Positions 38,736-47,864 of a stretch of 64,000 nucleotides of DNA are shown here, one piece after another. The DNA lies in assembly GCF_027797205.1 (NCBI RefSeq), contig NZ_CP115607.1, positions 1,240,001-1,304,000 of the forward strand, read 5' to 3'. The translations under genes and the position numbers were made by a program. The first letter of the stretch is position 1. Every line of letters begins with the position of its first letter. The DNA is from Campylobacter sp. VBCF_01 NA2 (lineage in GTDB: Bacteria > Campylobacterota > Campylobacteria > Campylobacterales > Campylobacteraceae). The notes under the pieces are model-generated. The model was not told the origin of the DNA. It searched no databases and was given only the letters and a program-made list of their open reading frames with translations.

Positions 38736-39745
38736 TATTTCTCCTTTTCAAGTGTTGTCATAATCTCATCAAATGCTTGTTCGAAAGCCACCAAGCCATC
38801 TTTTAAAAGCTTTTTGTAAATTTTATCCATATCAATGCCAGCCTTTTGCGCGACATCGGCGAAAAATTTATCAATTTCCTCATCGCTAAATGGAGTTTTT
38901 GGCTCACATTTTGCCCCTATGAAAGCCTTGATTGTATCAAGCGGGGCAGTATTTACGCTAAGCGGATACAAAAGCTCTTTTATATAATAATCCGCAGGGA
39001 TTTCGCCACCTTTTACGCCCGTGCTAGCAAAAAGTGCCCTAACAAACGGCAAATTTTCCTTTGCGATTATATTATAGCATTTCGTAGCGTTCATAATGCC
39101 GATTTTTGCAGGCTCTAAGCCAGCTTTTTTCATATCCTCATCAAGGGCTCTATCAAAACGGCTAACAAAAATGCTAATCACAGATTGTGGCAGTTTTGCG
39201 CCTTCAAATTTAGCCGCGAACTCGCTCGTGCCCTCTTTAATCGCTTCTAGGCATTTTGCGGTTTGCTCTGGCGAGAAAATCAAGGTCGCATTTACATTTA
39301 TACCCCGCCTCGTCAAAGCTCTCATCGTCTCGTATCCAGCCTGGGTCGCTGGGACTTTTATCATCACATTTGGCATTGCGATTTGCGCAAACAGCCTTTT
39401 GCCCTCTTTTATCATAGCCTCTGCATCATCTGAGATACTAGGATCTACTTCGATACTAATAAAGCCGTCATCGCCCTTAGCGTAGTTTGCCAAAAGCGCA
39501 TTTGCGGCGTTTTTGATATCAGTTATAGCTAAAATTTCATAAAGCTTTTTTGTATTTTTGTGCGCAAATTTCGCCTTTTGCGCGCCGTAAGCTTGGGAGG
39601 TGGTAATGGCGTTTTTGAAAATAGAGGGATTTGAGGTCGCGCCGTTAAATGTGCCTTTTGCGAGAAATTCGCCAAATTCCTTTGCGATAAAATCGCGCTC
39701 GATAAAATCGCACCACAAGCTAAATTTGATATCGTCGTTATACAT
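38735..39745 (-). CDS. tal: transaldolase
   Basis: Non-oxidative pentose phosphate pathway. 336 residues. LWCDFIERDFIAKEFGEFL, TSNPSIFKNAI, and the Schiff-base Lys in NVMIKVPATQAGYETM are characteristic of the TalB-type enzyme in this group. Overlaps serB by 8 nt; tal-serB is also the C. jejuni order. Confidence 0.94.
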   Translation of the reverse strand: MYNDDIKFSLWCDFIERDFIAKEFGEFLAKGTFNGATSNPSIFKNAITTSQAYGAQKAKFAHKNTKKLYEILAITDIKNAANALLANYAKGDDGFISIEVDPSISDDAEAMIKEGKRLFAQIAMPNVMIKVPATQAGYETMRALTRRGINVNATLIFSPEQTAKCLEAIKEGTSEFAAKFEGAKLPQSVISIFVSRFDRALDEDMKKAGLEPAKIGIMNATKCYNIIAKENLPFVRALFASTGVKGGEIPADYYIKELLYPLSVNTAPLDTIKAFIGAKCEPKTPFSDEEIDKFFADVAQKAGIDMDKIYKKLLKDGLVAFEQAFDEIMTTLEKEK

Positions 39746-40361
39746 ACTGCATTATCTCCCTTAAATCTTTTTTATCCACGCAATGAGTTGCCTCTTTTTT
39801 CAAAATTTCATTGGCGCAAAACGCGATTCTTAGCCCCGCTTCCCTAAACATTGCCACATCGTTTGCCCCATCTCCCACACACATAACCTCATCTGCACTT
39901 AAATGCAAAATCGCTTTGAGCTGTTGCAAGACCACGCCTTTGGAGTAGCCAAACATCATCTCTCCGCCCACATGACCGGTTAAAACGCCGTCTTTTCGGT
40001 GCAAGATATTGGCAAAACTCGCATCAAATCCTAGCACCTCTTTTGCCCAGTCTGTCGCCACATGAAATCCACCACTAAACACCACAACGGTAATTCCCTT
40101 GGCTTTGAGGTAGCTTATAAGCTCTTTTGCGCCTGGCACAAAGGGCAAATTTTGCGCGATTTTTTGCATATCCGAAAATTTCATACCCTTTAAAAACATA
40201 GCCCGCTCTTGCAAACTCTCGAAAAAATCAATCTCGCCCGCCATTGCGCGCTTTGTAATCTCTTTAACCTCTTTTTCTTTTCCTACGCTTTTTGCAAAAT
40301 TCGTTATCGTCTCCCCGTCCATAAGCGTAGAATCGAAATCAAACACACAAAGTTTTATCAT
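39738..40361 (-). CDS. serB: phosphoserine phosphatase
   Basis: Last step of serine synthesis, completing the pathway with serC. 207 residues, HAD superfamily: nucleophile motif FDFDSTLMDGET, VFSGGFH, and GDGANDVAMF. There is no N-terminal ACT domain. AAAGGAAA precedes the ATG. The 39-nt gap upstream is where C. jejuni carries cheV-cheA-cheW. Confidence 0.95.
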   Translation of the reverse strand: MIKLCVFDFDSTLMDGETITNFAKSVGKEKEVKEITKRAMAGEIDFFESLQERAMFLKGMKFSDMQKIAQNLPFVPGAKELISYLKAKGITVVVFSGGFHVATDWAKEVLGFDASFANILHRKDGVLTGHVGGEMMFGYSKGVVLQQLKAILHLSADEVMCVGDGANDVAMFREAGLRIAFCANEILKKEATHCVDKKDLREIMQYV

Positions 40362-40400
40362 TAAATTTCCTTTATAAAAAAAAGCAATTATATCTAAGTT

Positions 40401-41117
40401 TTAATTTAAGTTTTTTGAAAAGAGCTCAAAATTTTGGCTATTTTGCACCTCGTAAATTTTCTCACACACGGCAAATGAGTTTAAATTTATATATTTTACG
40501 CCCTCAAATTCTAAAATTTCATCTTGGTGATAATGCCCCTCGATTACGATAGGCGCGGTGTAGTTGTGGATTTTTGGCTCGATATAGGATTTGAAATTCT
40601 CAGCCTTTTTATACAAAATTTTATTCTCTTGGCTTTTTAAAATCATTTTTGAAATTTTAAAATTTAGCGCGCAATCGATTTTATCCATAAATTTCAAAAA
40701 CGCCCTATTTCGCAGTGATAAAAGCGCAAATTTTGTCAAAGCTGGCAAAAAAATATCGCCGTGAGAGATTTGGATTTGCCTGCCTTTAAAGCTAAAATTT
40801 GCTGGCTGGGCGCAGTTTGCGAAGACCAGTGCGTGCGGAAAAATAGCCTCTAAATTAAAATCGTGATTTCCCTCGAAATAATAAATTTCACATTTTTGCG
40901 AAATTTCGTTGATTATGGCGATATATTCGGCGTAAAATTCGCGCACAAATGTCGTATTTGCGAGGAAATCAAACATATCGCCAAGCATGAAAATTTGCGG
41001 CGGCAGTGTTTTCGCGCTCCTCAAATTTCGCAAAAATTTCAGAAAATTTCGCTTGTTTGCGTTATCGTGCGCGTCGCTGATAAAAACAGCTCCGGGCTTT
41101 ATTTGCAGATTTTCCAC
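40401..41117 (-). CDS. LpxH-like metallophosphoesterase
   Basis: 238 residues, calcineurin-like fold: ISDAHDN, GDMFDFL, FEGNHDF, SHGD, and IEGHYHQ make the two-metal site. Likely UDP-2,3-diacylglucosamine diphosphatase, a lipid A step that fits the nearby lpxB, though the exact substrate cannot be proven. Separated from argC by 3 nt. Confidence 0.75.
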   Translation of the reverse strand: MENLQIKPGAVFISDAHDNANKRNFLKFLRNLRSAKTLPPQIFMLGDMFDFLANTTFVREFYAEYIAIINEISQKCEIYYFEGNHDFNLEAIFPHALVFANCAQPANFSFKGRQIQISHGDIFLPALTKFALLSLRNRAFLKFMDKIDCALNFKISKMILKSQENKILYKKAENFKSYIEPKIHNYTAPIVIEGHYHQDEILEFEGVKYINLNSFAVCEKIYEVQNSQNFELFSKNLN

Positions 41118-41120
41118 GAT

Positions 41121-42128
41121 TTAAATGCTATTTCCTAGGCGTGGCAAACCCTCGCCCACATCGTAGCCAAACATCAAATTCGCATTTGCCACAGCCTGAC
41201 TTGACGCGCCTTTTAGCAGGTTGTCGATTGCCGAGTTTATCCAAATTTTATCCCCCTGCGTTTTGACAAAAATATCGCAAAAATGCGTTCCTGCGACATT
41301 TTTCACAGACACTGGCTCACTACGCACACGCACGAAAGGCGAATTTGCGTAAAATTCGCGCAAAATTTTCTCCGCGTCGATACTCTCTTTTAGCACGCCA
41401 AATACGCTTGCAAGCATTCCGCGCGTAAATGGGGCTAAATTTGGCACAAAAGATACGCTAAATTCCGCGCCGTTTATTAGGCTAAGTTGCTCCATAATCT
41501 CGTCTGCGTGGCGGTGAGTGAGTGGTGAGTATGCATTTATGTTTTCATTAACGCTCACGAAATGGCTAGTGGCTTTTAGCCCCTTGCCTGCGCCACTGAC
41601 ACCACTTTTAGCGTCGATAAAAACGCCGATTTTACTATCCATATATTTCACAAACGGCGCAGCAGCTAGAACCGAGCATGTCGGATAGCAGCCAGGATTT
41701 GCCACAAGCCTTGCAGAGGCGATTTTTTCGGCATTTAGCTCAGCCAAACCATACACAGCGTGGGCTAAATTTAGCGGGTCTAAATGTTTGGTGTAGTTTT
41801 TCTCGTAAAGTTCAAGCGATAGGCGATAATCCGCGCTTAAATCTACGACTTTGACGCTAGGAAATTTTAAAATTTCACTCGCAAACTCCATTGCCTTTTC
41901 GTGCGGAAGTGCCAAAAACACCACATCGCAACTTTGCGCGGCAGTTTTAGGATCTGCTATTTGCACCCTCATATCCAAAATCCCAGCCAGCTGCGGGAAA
42001 ATCTCAGAAATTTCGCCCTCACTCGTAGCAGCGAGGTATGAAATTTCAAAGCCTCTGTGCGCTAGTAAAATTTTAACTAGTTCAAGCCCAGTATATCCAC
42101 CTACACCGATGATTCCAGCTCTTTTCAT
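41121..42128 (-). CDS. argC: N-acetyl-gamma-glutamyl-phosphate reductase
   Basis: Third step of arginine synthesis, NADPH-dependent. 335 residues. Nucleotide-binding GVGGYTGLELVKIL and the active-site Cys in VANPGCYPTC. Preceded by greA, 9 nt away. Confidence 0.97.
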   Translation of the reverse strand: MKRAGIIGVGGYTGLELVKILLAHRGFEISYLAATSEGEISEIFPQLAGILDMRVQIADPKTAAQSCDVVFLALPHEKAMEFASEILKFPSVKVVDLSADYRLSLELYEKNYTKHLDPLNLAHAVYGLAELNAEKIASARLVANPGCYPTCSVLAAAPFVKYMDSKIGVFIDAKSGVSGAGKGLKATSHFVSVNENINAYSPLTHRHADEIMEQLSLINGAEFSVSFVPNLAPFTRGMLASVFGVLKESIDAEKILREFYANSPFVRVRSEPVSVKNVAGTHFCDIFVKTQGDKIWINSAIDNLLKGASSQAVANANLMFGYDVGEGLPRLGNSI

Positions 42129-42137
42129 ATTTTCGCC

Positions 42138-42626
42138 TTAAAATTTAATCGGTTTGTAGCTAACGCTGATAATCTCGACATCTCTGGTGCCACTTGGCAG
42201 GTTTAGCACCACTTCATCGCCCTCGGCCTTGCCCAAAAGCTGGCGCGCTAGCGGAGTGTTGATATTAAGCAGTCTTTTTGAAATATCAGCCTCCATAAGC
42301 CCCACGATGACATAGGTTTCCTCGATTTCGGTTTCCACATCCATGAAAGTCACGGTAGAGCCGAATTTGACCTTATCGTGCTCGTAGCTTGCGGGATCTA
42401 TTATGCGAGAGCGCGAGAGTATATCGTTTAGCTCGGCAATGCGAGAGAGCAAAAACGCTTGTTCCTCTCTGGCCGCGTGATACTCGGCATTTTCCTTCAA
42501 ATCGCCGTGATCTCGCGCGATATCGATTTGTTTGATAATGTGCGGGAGTTTGACATTTTGGAGCTCTTTAAGCTCGGCAGTGATTTTTTCGTATCCGTAA
42601 GAGGTCATGGGTTCTGTGATACTCAT
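42138..42626 (-). CDS. greA: transcription elongation factor GreA
   Basis: Rescues stalled RNA polymerase by stimulating transcript cleavage. 162 residues. N-terminal coiled coil with acidic tip ([17 protein letters not shown]) and C-terminal FKBP-like domain ([19 protein letters not shown]). lpxB-greA order as in C. jejuni. Confidence 0.97.
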   Translation of the reverse strand: MSITEPMTSYGYEKITAELKELQNVKLPHIIKQIDIARDHGDLKENAEYHAAREEQAFLLSRIAELNDILSRSRIIDPASYEHDKVKFGSTVTFMDVETEIEETYVIVGLMEADISKRLLNINTPLARQLLGKAEGDEVVLNLPSGTRDVEIISVSYKPIKF

Positions 42627-42652
42627 AGCAATCCTTTTTCAAATTTTTCTAA

Positions 42653-43783
42653 TTATACTTTAAATTTCGCGTTTGTCGTTAAAATTCGCGCCACATTTTT
42701 CGCACTTGGCATAGCCAAATACTCTCTAAGCTCCACGCAAGCGCGCGCAAAGCGCTCATCATCGCGCAAGGCGTATGCGTCGTAGAGATTAGCCACACTT
42801 ACTTCTTCTTGAATTAATTCTTTGTGAAGCTCGTCTTTTTCGCAAAAATCAAAGATTATGTTTGCAAGGCCGACATGTTTTAGCTTCACAAACCTGCGCG
42901 CGATCGCGACATCTAGGGCTTTGGCTTTGTAGCAAAGCACAAAAGGTGTGCCAATAAGGGCGGCTTGCAGGGTCGCAGTCCCAGAGCAGATAAAGGCAAA
43001 TTCGCTTTTTGCTAGGGTTTTTATAGCATCAGTTTCTATGCTAAAACCGCGCGTATCGCCGTAAATTTGCTCCACCTTATCCGCCAAAAATGGTGGCACA
43101 ACTAGGCTAAATTTTAAATTTGCATTTTCGCTTTTTAGCTTTTTAGCTAACTCCCTATAAACCGGCATAAGCCGCGAAATCTCAGCCCTGCGAGAGCCTG
43201 GCATAAAGGCGATTAGGCCGTTTTTTTCATACGAGTTTTTGCGCTCTTTGATTTCATCTAAAAGCGGGTGTCCTACGAAGCAAAAACCGCTTTTATCGCT
43301 TAAATTTGGCAAATTTTCAAAATTTAGATCCAAAATTTTAGAATAAAACTGCCTCTCAAACTGCCAAATTCCACACAAAAAATCGCAATTTTCTTGCAAA
43401 GCCTTGACTCTACCGCGCTTCCACGCCCAAATTTGGGGCAGGATATAATACACTATCCTCGCACTCGCGCCCGATTTTTTCAGAGCCTTTGCAAGGGGCA
43501 GGTTAAAGGCTGGGCTATCGATTAATAGCACCACATCGCAGTTTTTTGCTAGCTCGCACATTTGCTTTAACGCCCTTTTTGCCTTGAAAATCAGCGGAAT
43601 AATCTCCACAAATCCCATTGCCGAAAATTCGCTCGATTTATACAACGGCTCGCCGTGCGCGCTAAATTCCTCGCCAAAAATGCCATAAATTTTAGCGTTT
43701 TTATCGAGGGCTAAAATTTCACGCAAAACCTCGCTAAAATGCAGATTTGCAGACGGCTCCAAACACGAAATCAAATAATTCAA
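42653..43783 (-). CDS. lpxB: lipid-A-disaccharide synthase
   Basis: Joins UDP-diacylglucosamine and lipid X in lipid A synthesis. About 376 residues. ISCLEPSANLHFSEVL, LIDSPAFNLPLAK, VYYILPQIWAWK, GHPLLDE and MPGSRRAEI are LpxB signatures. I start at TTG 43783, which has AAAGG 6 nt upstream and aligns with other LpxB starts; the longer frame begins at 43810. Confidence 0.94.
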   Translation of the reverse strand: MNYLISCLEPSANLHFSEVLREILALDKNAKIYGIFGEEFSAHGEPLYKSSEFSAMGFVEIIPLIFKAKRALKQMCELAKNCDVVLLIDSPAFNLPLAKALKKSGASARIVYYILPQIWAWKRGRVKALQENCDFLCGIWQFERQFYSKILDLNFENLPNLSDKSGFCFVGHPLLDEIKERKNSYEKNGLIAFMPGSRRAEISRLMPVYRELAKKLKSENANLKFSLVVPPFLADKVEQIYGDTRGFSIETDAIKTLAKSEFAFICSGTATLQAALIGTPFVLCYKAKALDVAIARRFVKLKHVGLANIIFDFCEKDELHKELIQEEVSVANLYDAYALRDDERFARACVELREYLAMPSAKNVARILTTNAKFKV

Positions 43784-43867
43784 ACTCTTGCCTTTTTTAA
43801 TTTTTGGCAATTATATCAAAATGTGCTAAAATTAAACATTTTTAAATTTTAATCACAAGGAAAAATT

Positions 43868-44350
43868 ATGCAAAAATCCCTAATTTGCGCCATTTGTGCG
43901 CTATTTGTGACAGGGTGCGCTTCCACTCCGAGCTACCAAAAAATGCAAATCGACGAACCAGATAGTGCCATAAAAGTGGCAAAGACAATGACCGCAAACA
44001 ACGCCCCAGAGGGTATCGCAAGGCAAATCAGCGATAGTTTTCGCGCTCACCCTGGCGCACAGGCTGATTTTAACGGCGCAAGGCTAGTAGATGTCACGAG
44101 CGAGGGAGCAAGTGCTGTTTACCACTTCGAACTATCCTCAAAATGGGGCGAAATGAGCCCAAAAAATAAGGAAAATTATCTCAAATCCTTCCAAATCGTC
44201 CTAGCAAATCAGGCTTGCAACTCGCCTAGCAAGCGCATTTTGCTCCGACATGGCGTGAAATTTAGCCACAGATTTTTCTACGATGACCCAGCTTCGCCAC
44301 TCTCATCTAGTGATGTCGATGAGAGCTTTTGCCTAAGCAAGGGGCTTTAA
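43868..44350 (+). CDS. predicted lipoprotein of unknown function
   Basis: 160 residues. Signal peptide with lipobox FVTGC (Cys17), so membrane-anchored by lipid. The mature part has no family I recognise; it holds two further Cys (GNx-type context NQACNSPS and DESFCLS) that could form a disulfide. AAGGAAAAA precedes the ATG and a TAAAAT -10-like element lies upstream. Its stop overlaps the surE start by one base. Confidence 0.8.
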   Translation: MQKSLICAICALFVTGCASTPSYQKMQIDEPDSAIKVAKTMTANNAPEGIARQISDSFRAHPGAQADFNGARLVDVTSEGASAVYHFELSSKWGEMSPKNKENYLKSFQIVLANQACNSPSKRILLRHGVKFSHRFFYDDPASPLSSSDVDESFCLSKGL

Positions 44351-45123
44351 TGCACGAAATTTTAATCACAAACGACGACGGCTTCGAAGCTAGGGGGCTT
44401 TTGGAACTTGCAAGCGCGCTAAGGGATATCGCGCATATCACTATCGTAGCCCCAAGCTCGCAAAAGTCCGCCTGCTCGCACTCTCTCACGCTCACTCGAC
44501 CACTTCGCTTCATCGCAATCGGCGATGATTTTTACAAACTCGACGACGCTACGCCTAGCGATTGCGTGTATCTCGCACTCCAAGCCCTGTATTCGCGCAA
44601 ACCCGACCTTGTGATTTCTGGCATAAATCACGGCGCAAATATAGCCGAGGATATCACATACTCAGGCACTTGCGGAGGGGCTATGGAGGGGGTTTTGCAA
44701 GGAATTCCCGCGATTGCAATCAGCCAGTATTACAGCGCAGATTCGCTGGATAAATACGGATTTAGCCTAGCTTGCAAATTAGCGCGAAATTTGGTTAAAA
44801 AGATTTTTGCCACCGGTTTTCCGCTTCCGCCAAAGCAGTTTTTAAATTTAAATGTCCCGGCTGTGAGTGCGTCGCAGTTTTTGGGGCTAAAATGCGCGAG
44901 GCTTGGCGAGAAATTTTACGGACACGACGCCACGCTAAATCGCAATCCGCGCGGAGAGGAGTATTACTGGCTAGGAAATGCGGTTTTTGAGTTTGACAGC
45001 GAAAAAAACGCAGGTAGCGACATAGACCTTTTGATGAAGGGCTATGCTACGCTCTCGCCGGTGCAGTTAAATTTGACCGCAAATGAGCAATTAAAGGGGC
45101 TTGAAGAGTGGATTATGAAATAA
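44350..45123 (+). CDS. surE: 5'/3'-nucleotidase SurE
   Basis: Survival protein, metal-dependent nucleotidase. 257 residues from ATG 44350 (MHEILITNDDGFEARG). Metal site ITNDDG, SACSHSLTL, and SGINHGANIAEDITYSGT are all present. The upstream in-frame codon at 44329 is unlikely because it lies within the lipoprotein gene and the shorter start matches the family. Confidence 0.96.
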   Translation: MHEILITNDDGFEARGLLELASALRDIAHITIVAPSSQKSACSHSLTLTRPLRFIAIGDDFYKLDDATPSDCVYLALQALYSRKPDLVISGINHGANIAEDITYSGTCGGAMEGVLQGIPAIAISQYYSADSLDKYGFSLACKLARNLVKKIFATGFPLPPKQFLNLNVPAVSASQFLGLKCARLGEKFYGHDATLNRNPRGEEYYWLGNAVFEFDSEKNAGSDIDLLMKGYATLSPVQLNLTANEQLKGLEEWIMK

Positions 45124-45773
45124 ATGACCGCTTCACCAGAGCGCGCTGGATTTTTGGCGAGAAATTTGAAATTTTGCAAAATGCGCGCGTGCTTGTGTGT
45201 GGCTGTGGCGGCGTAGGAGGCGCGCTCATAGAGGCGCTGTATCGCAGTGGCGTGGTAAATTTAAGCGTGATTGACTGCGATGAATTTGACATCACCAATC
45301 AAAATAGGCAGTTTGCAAGCGAAAATTTAGGCGAGAAAAAAGCAGAAGTTTTCGCGCGCAAATTTGAAGGCGTGCGCGCAATCTGCGCCAAAATAGATAG
45401 CGAATTTTTAGCTGGTTTTGATATAGGCAAATTTGACTTCATAATCGACGCAATCGACGATGTGGGCGCCAAAATCGCACTTGCCTCGCTCGCTCACAAA
45501 AAAAATGTGAGATTCATAAGCTCTCTTGGCGCTGCCAAACGGCTAGATCCCACCAAAATCGAAATCGCCTCCGTGTGGAAAACCCACACCGACCCATTTG
45601 CGCGCAAATTTCGCTACGAACTCAAAAAAGCGGGATTTTCTGGCGATTTTCCTTGCGTTTTTAGCTCCGAGCTTCCGCGCTGCGAAAAGCTTGGCAGTTT
45701 CATGGGCGTAACGGCTAGTTTTGGGCTTTTTATCACCAGCTATGTCGTGCGAAATCTAATAAACGAAAAATGA
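45108..45773 (+). CDS. tcdA: ThiF/E1-like protein, tRNA threonylcarbamoyladenosine dehydratase (TcdA)
   Basis: 221 residues. ATP-binding VLVCGCGGVGGALIEAL, the acidic DCDEFDITNQNRQ, and FIIDAIDDV are the E1-like core. TcdA cyclises t6A37 in tRNAs. surE followed by this gene is conserved in C. jejuni. Overlaps surE by 16 nt. Confidence 0.88.
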   Translation: MDYEINDRFTRARWIFGEKFEILQNARVLVCGCGGVGGALIEALYRSGVVNLSVIDCDEFDITNQNRQFASENLGEKKAEVFARKFEGVRAICAKIDSEFLAGFDIGKFDFIIDAIDDVGAKIALASLAHKKNVRFISSLGAAKRLDPTKIEIASVWKTHTDPFARKFRYELKKAGFSGDFPCVFSSELPRCEKLGSFMGVTASFGLFITSYVVRNLINEK

Positions 45774-46555
45774 AATTTTTCATCGCCGAGTTTTGGGCTT
45801 TTGGGCTAAAACAAATCCGAGCTTGCATTTTTGCTGGCTCATTTTTTGTGCTACTTTTCGTCTCAAAATACCTAAATTTGGGCTTCATCGCGCGCTATGA
45901 TTTTTTGCTAATTTCGGCTTTGATTTTGCAAATTTTGCTTGTGGCGTTTAAATTCGAAAGTCTTCGCGAACTTTGCGCGATTTGCCTTTTTCACGCCATT
46001 GGGCTAGCCTTAGAGATTTTTAAAACCCACCCAGCTATCGGCTCGTGGAGCTACCCGGAGGCGGGAGTGTTTAAAATTTATGGCGTGCCACTTTATAGCG
46101 GATTTATGTATGCGGCTGTGGGAAGCTATATGATTCAGGCATGGCGAATTTTGCATTTACACCTCGCTCACATGCCCCGCTCATACGCTAGTTTCGCCCT
46201 TTGCGCGCTAATTTATGCGAATTTTTTCACACACCATTTCATAGGTTATGATTTTCGCTATGTCCTATTAATCGCTGTTTGCGCGCTGTATTTTCGCGCG
46301 AAAGTCTATTTTCGCCCGCGCCAAAGAGAGTATGAAATGCCGCTTTTGCTTGCGTTTTGCCTAATCGGATTTTTTATCTGGGTTGCCGAAAATATCGCTA
46401 CATTTTTTGGCGCGTGGGTTTATCCAAACCAAGCTCAGACTTGGCATATTGTGAGCTTTGGCAAGATTTCTAGCTGGATTTTGCTTTGTATTATTAGCTT
46501 TATTATCGTGGCGATTTTGAAGCGAATAGAGGGCAAAATTTTGGGTAATGGCTAA
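45770..46555 (+). CDS. DUF817 membrane protein
   Basis: 261 residues, about eight membrane segments, matching the DUF817 family of unknown function (FKTHPAIGSWSYPEAGVFKIYGVPLYSGFMYAAVG; GFFIWVAENIATFFGAWVYP pieces). Start overlaps the tcdA stop by 4 nt. A 75-bp internal segment (45910-45984) recurs downstream at 46604-46678. Confidence 0.85.
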   Translation: MKFFIAEFWAFGLKQIRACIFAGSFFVLLFVSKYLNLGFIARYDFLLISALILQILLVAFKFESLRELCAICLFHAIGLALEIFKTHPAIGSWSYPEAGVFKIYGVPLYSGFMYAAVGSYMIQAWRILHLHLAHMPRSYASFALCALIYANFFTHHFIGYDFRYVLLIAVCALYFRAKVYFRPRQREYEMPLLLAFCLIGFFIWVAENIATFFGAWVYPNQAQTWHIVSFGKISSWILLCIISFIIVAILKRIEGKILGNG

Positions 46556-46595
46556 ATTTCGCTAGCGCAACTTTGAAATACTAAGCGCGAAATTT
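46554..46595 (+). terminator. 3'-end palindromic module downstream of DUF817
   Basis: Begins AAATTTCGCTAGCGCAAC and ends GCGCGAAATTT, overlapping the DUF817 stop. The ends pair over about 12 bases. It has the same orientation relative to its gene as the copies after serC, thiL and polA. Confidence 0.6.
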
Positions 46596-46603
46596 AAAAT
46601 TTA

Positions 46604-46678
46604 AATTTCGGCTTTGATTTTGCAAATTTTGCTTGTGGCGTTTAAATTCGAAAGTCTTCGCGAGCTTTGCGCGATTTG
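46604..46678 (+). repeat. 75-bp duplicate of an internal DUF817 segment
   Basis: Matches 45910-45984 with one mismatch (GAA in the gene, GAG in the copy). No longer in an open coding context. Confidence 0.95.
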
Positions 46679-46692
46679 AATTTGCAGTCAGG

Positions 46693-46814
46693 TGTCATTG
46701 CGAGAAATGCGAAGCATTTCGAAGCAATCCAGTGAATTGAAACAATGTTTGATTTTAAAAACAGCTTTCGCTGTTGCTGGATTGCCACGACGGCTTCGCC
46801 GTCTCGCAATGACA
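46693..46814. mobile_element. REP/MITE-like inverted-repeat element
   Basis: 122 bp with perfect 12-bp ends TGTCATTGCGAG / CTCGCAATGACA, inner inverted repeats (AAGCAATCCAG / CTGGATTGCC), and small hairpins (AAATGCGAAGCATTT; GACGGCTTCGCCGTC). Same end sequence as the elements at 24681 and 61010. Non-coding. Confidence 0.75.
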
Positions 46815-46942
46815 AGATTGAAACAAAATTGTAAATTTAAAAACTTTCGTATCGTGGATAAACGATACGACTTGAATTTGAATTTGCAGGGAAACACCGA
46901 ATTTAAGGTTAAAAACATATCAAATTTAAGCTTGATTTTTTG

Positions 46943-46948
46943 TATAAT
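46943..46948 (+). promoter_or_regulatory. -10 element of the orphan gene at 46981
   Basis: TTTTTTGTATAATGC holds an extended TG-TATAAT -10, 33 nt before the start codon. Confidence 0.7.
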
Positions 46949-46980
46949 GCTGACTTTGTCGGTATTGAAAGGAAATAAAA

Positions 46981-47808
46981 GTGAAAAGAAAATATAAAAT
47001 TTTAATTCTTGCAATATTTTTTACATTGAGCTTCATTGCATATCAAACAATAACTCACAAAACAGAAATAACTAAATTCATTGTAAAAACAATACTAGAA
47101 CATAAACAAGAAAATGCTTTTGAATTTGCAAATAAATTTGTAAGTGTAGTTCCAAATTACGGCATAGATGACGGCTTTGAGATAGTAAGCAAAGAAGATT
47201 ATGAAAAATATCAACAAGGGTTTTGCTTGGCAGAAAATAGGATTTTAGATAAAGAAGAGTTGTATAAAAGAGCAATAAAAGAGTATTTGAATAAAAAGAT
47301 TGAAATTTGGAAAGGTGTTAGAACAAGACAAATATTAGACTATGGCTATAATATAGATATAAAAAAAATAGAAAATATTGGTTATTATGTAAGTAATTTT
47401 TTTGGTAACTTAGATTGGTATGAATTTTTAATAGAAAATTTTGATGAAAACAAAACATACATAGAAATAACTAATGCTAAAAAAGTTGATAATCCTATGG
47501 ATTATATAATATTTGATTTTGATAATGATGTGATAGGTTTTAGTAAGCCTGTTATTTTTAATAATTATTCAAATAACGATTTATATTTAGATAAAGGTTT
47601 TATTTTAGAAAAAAATACAATTATAGATAATTACATATCATTATCTGATAAACAAAGAATTACGGAACACGGAAGATGGCTATATAATTCCAAGATAAAA
47701 AAGAAAACTTTGGCATTTAGAAATAAAATTGATAATTGTGGGAATGTAGAAAAAAATACTCAACAAGCTATCAATAATACAGTTTTAGCTATTGTGCAAG
47801 GTGGTTAA
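46981..47808 (+). CDS. orphan low-GC protein with N-terminal membrane anchor
   Basis: 275 residues, no family recognised. One N-terminal hydrophobic segment (about 5-24, ILILAIFFTLSFIAYQTI) anchors a mostly hydrophilic, Asn/Lys/Tyr-rich domain; it could be a signal anchor. GTG start with AAGGAAATAAAA upstream and a good promoter. Base composition is clearly more AT-rich than the flanking surE and thiL clusters and it is bordered by repeats, which suggests acquisition. No partner gene is evident. Confidence 0.7.
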   Translation: MKRKYKILILAIFFTLSFIAYQTITHKTEITKFIVKTILEHKQENAFEFANKFVSVVPNYGIDDGFEIVSKEDYEKYQQGFCLAENRILDKEELYKRAIKEYLNKKIEIWKGVRTRQILDYGYNIDIKKIENIGYYVSNFFGNLDWYEFLIENFDENKTYIEITNAKKVDNPMDYIIFDFDNDVIGFSKPVIFNNYSNNDLYLDKGFILEKNTIIDNYISLSDKQRITEHGRWLYNSKIKKKTLAFRNKIDNCGNVEKNTQQAINNTVLAIVQGG

Positions 47809-47864
47809 AAGCCTAAAAATTCAAAGACAAATTTTAATAAACATTTCAATAAAAAGGATAAAAA

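Larger units (their letters stand above)
46556..46980. repeat. repeat-filled spacer after DUF817
   Basis: No gene. It holds the palindromic module (46554-46595), a 75-bp copy of part of the DUF817 gene (46604-46678), a 122-bp inverted-repeat element (46693-46814), a 9-bp hairpin (46847-46870), and the promoter of the next gene. Confidence 0.85.
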
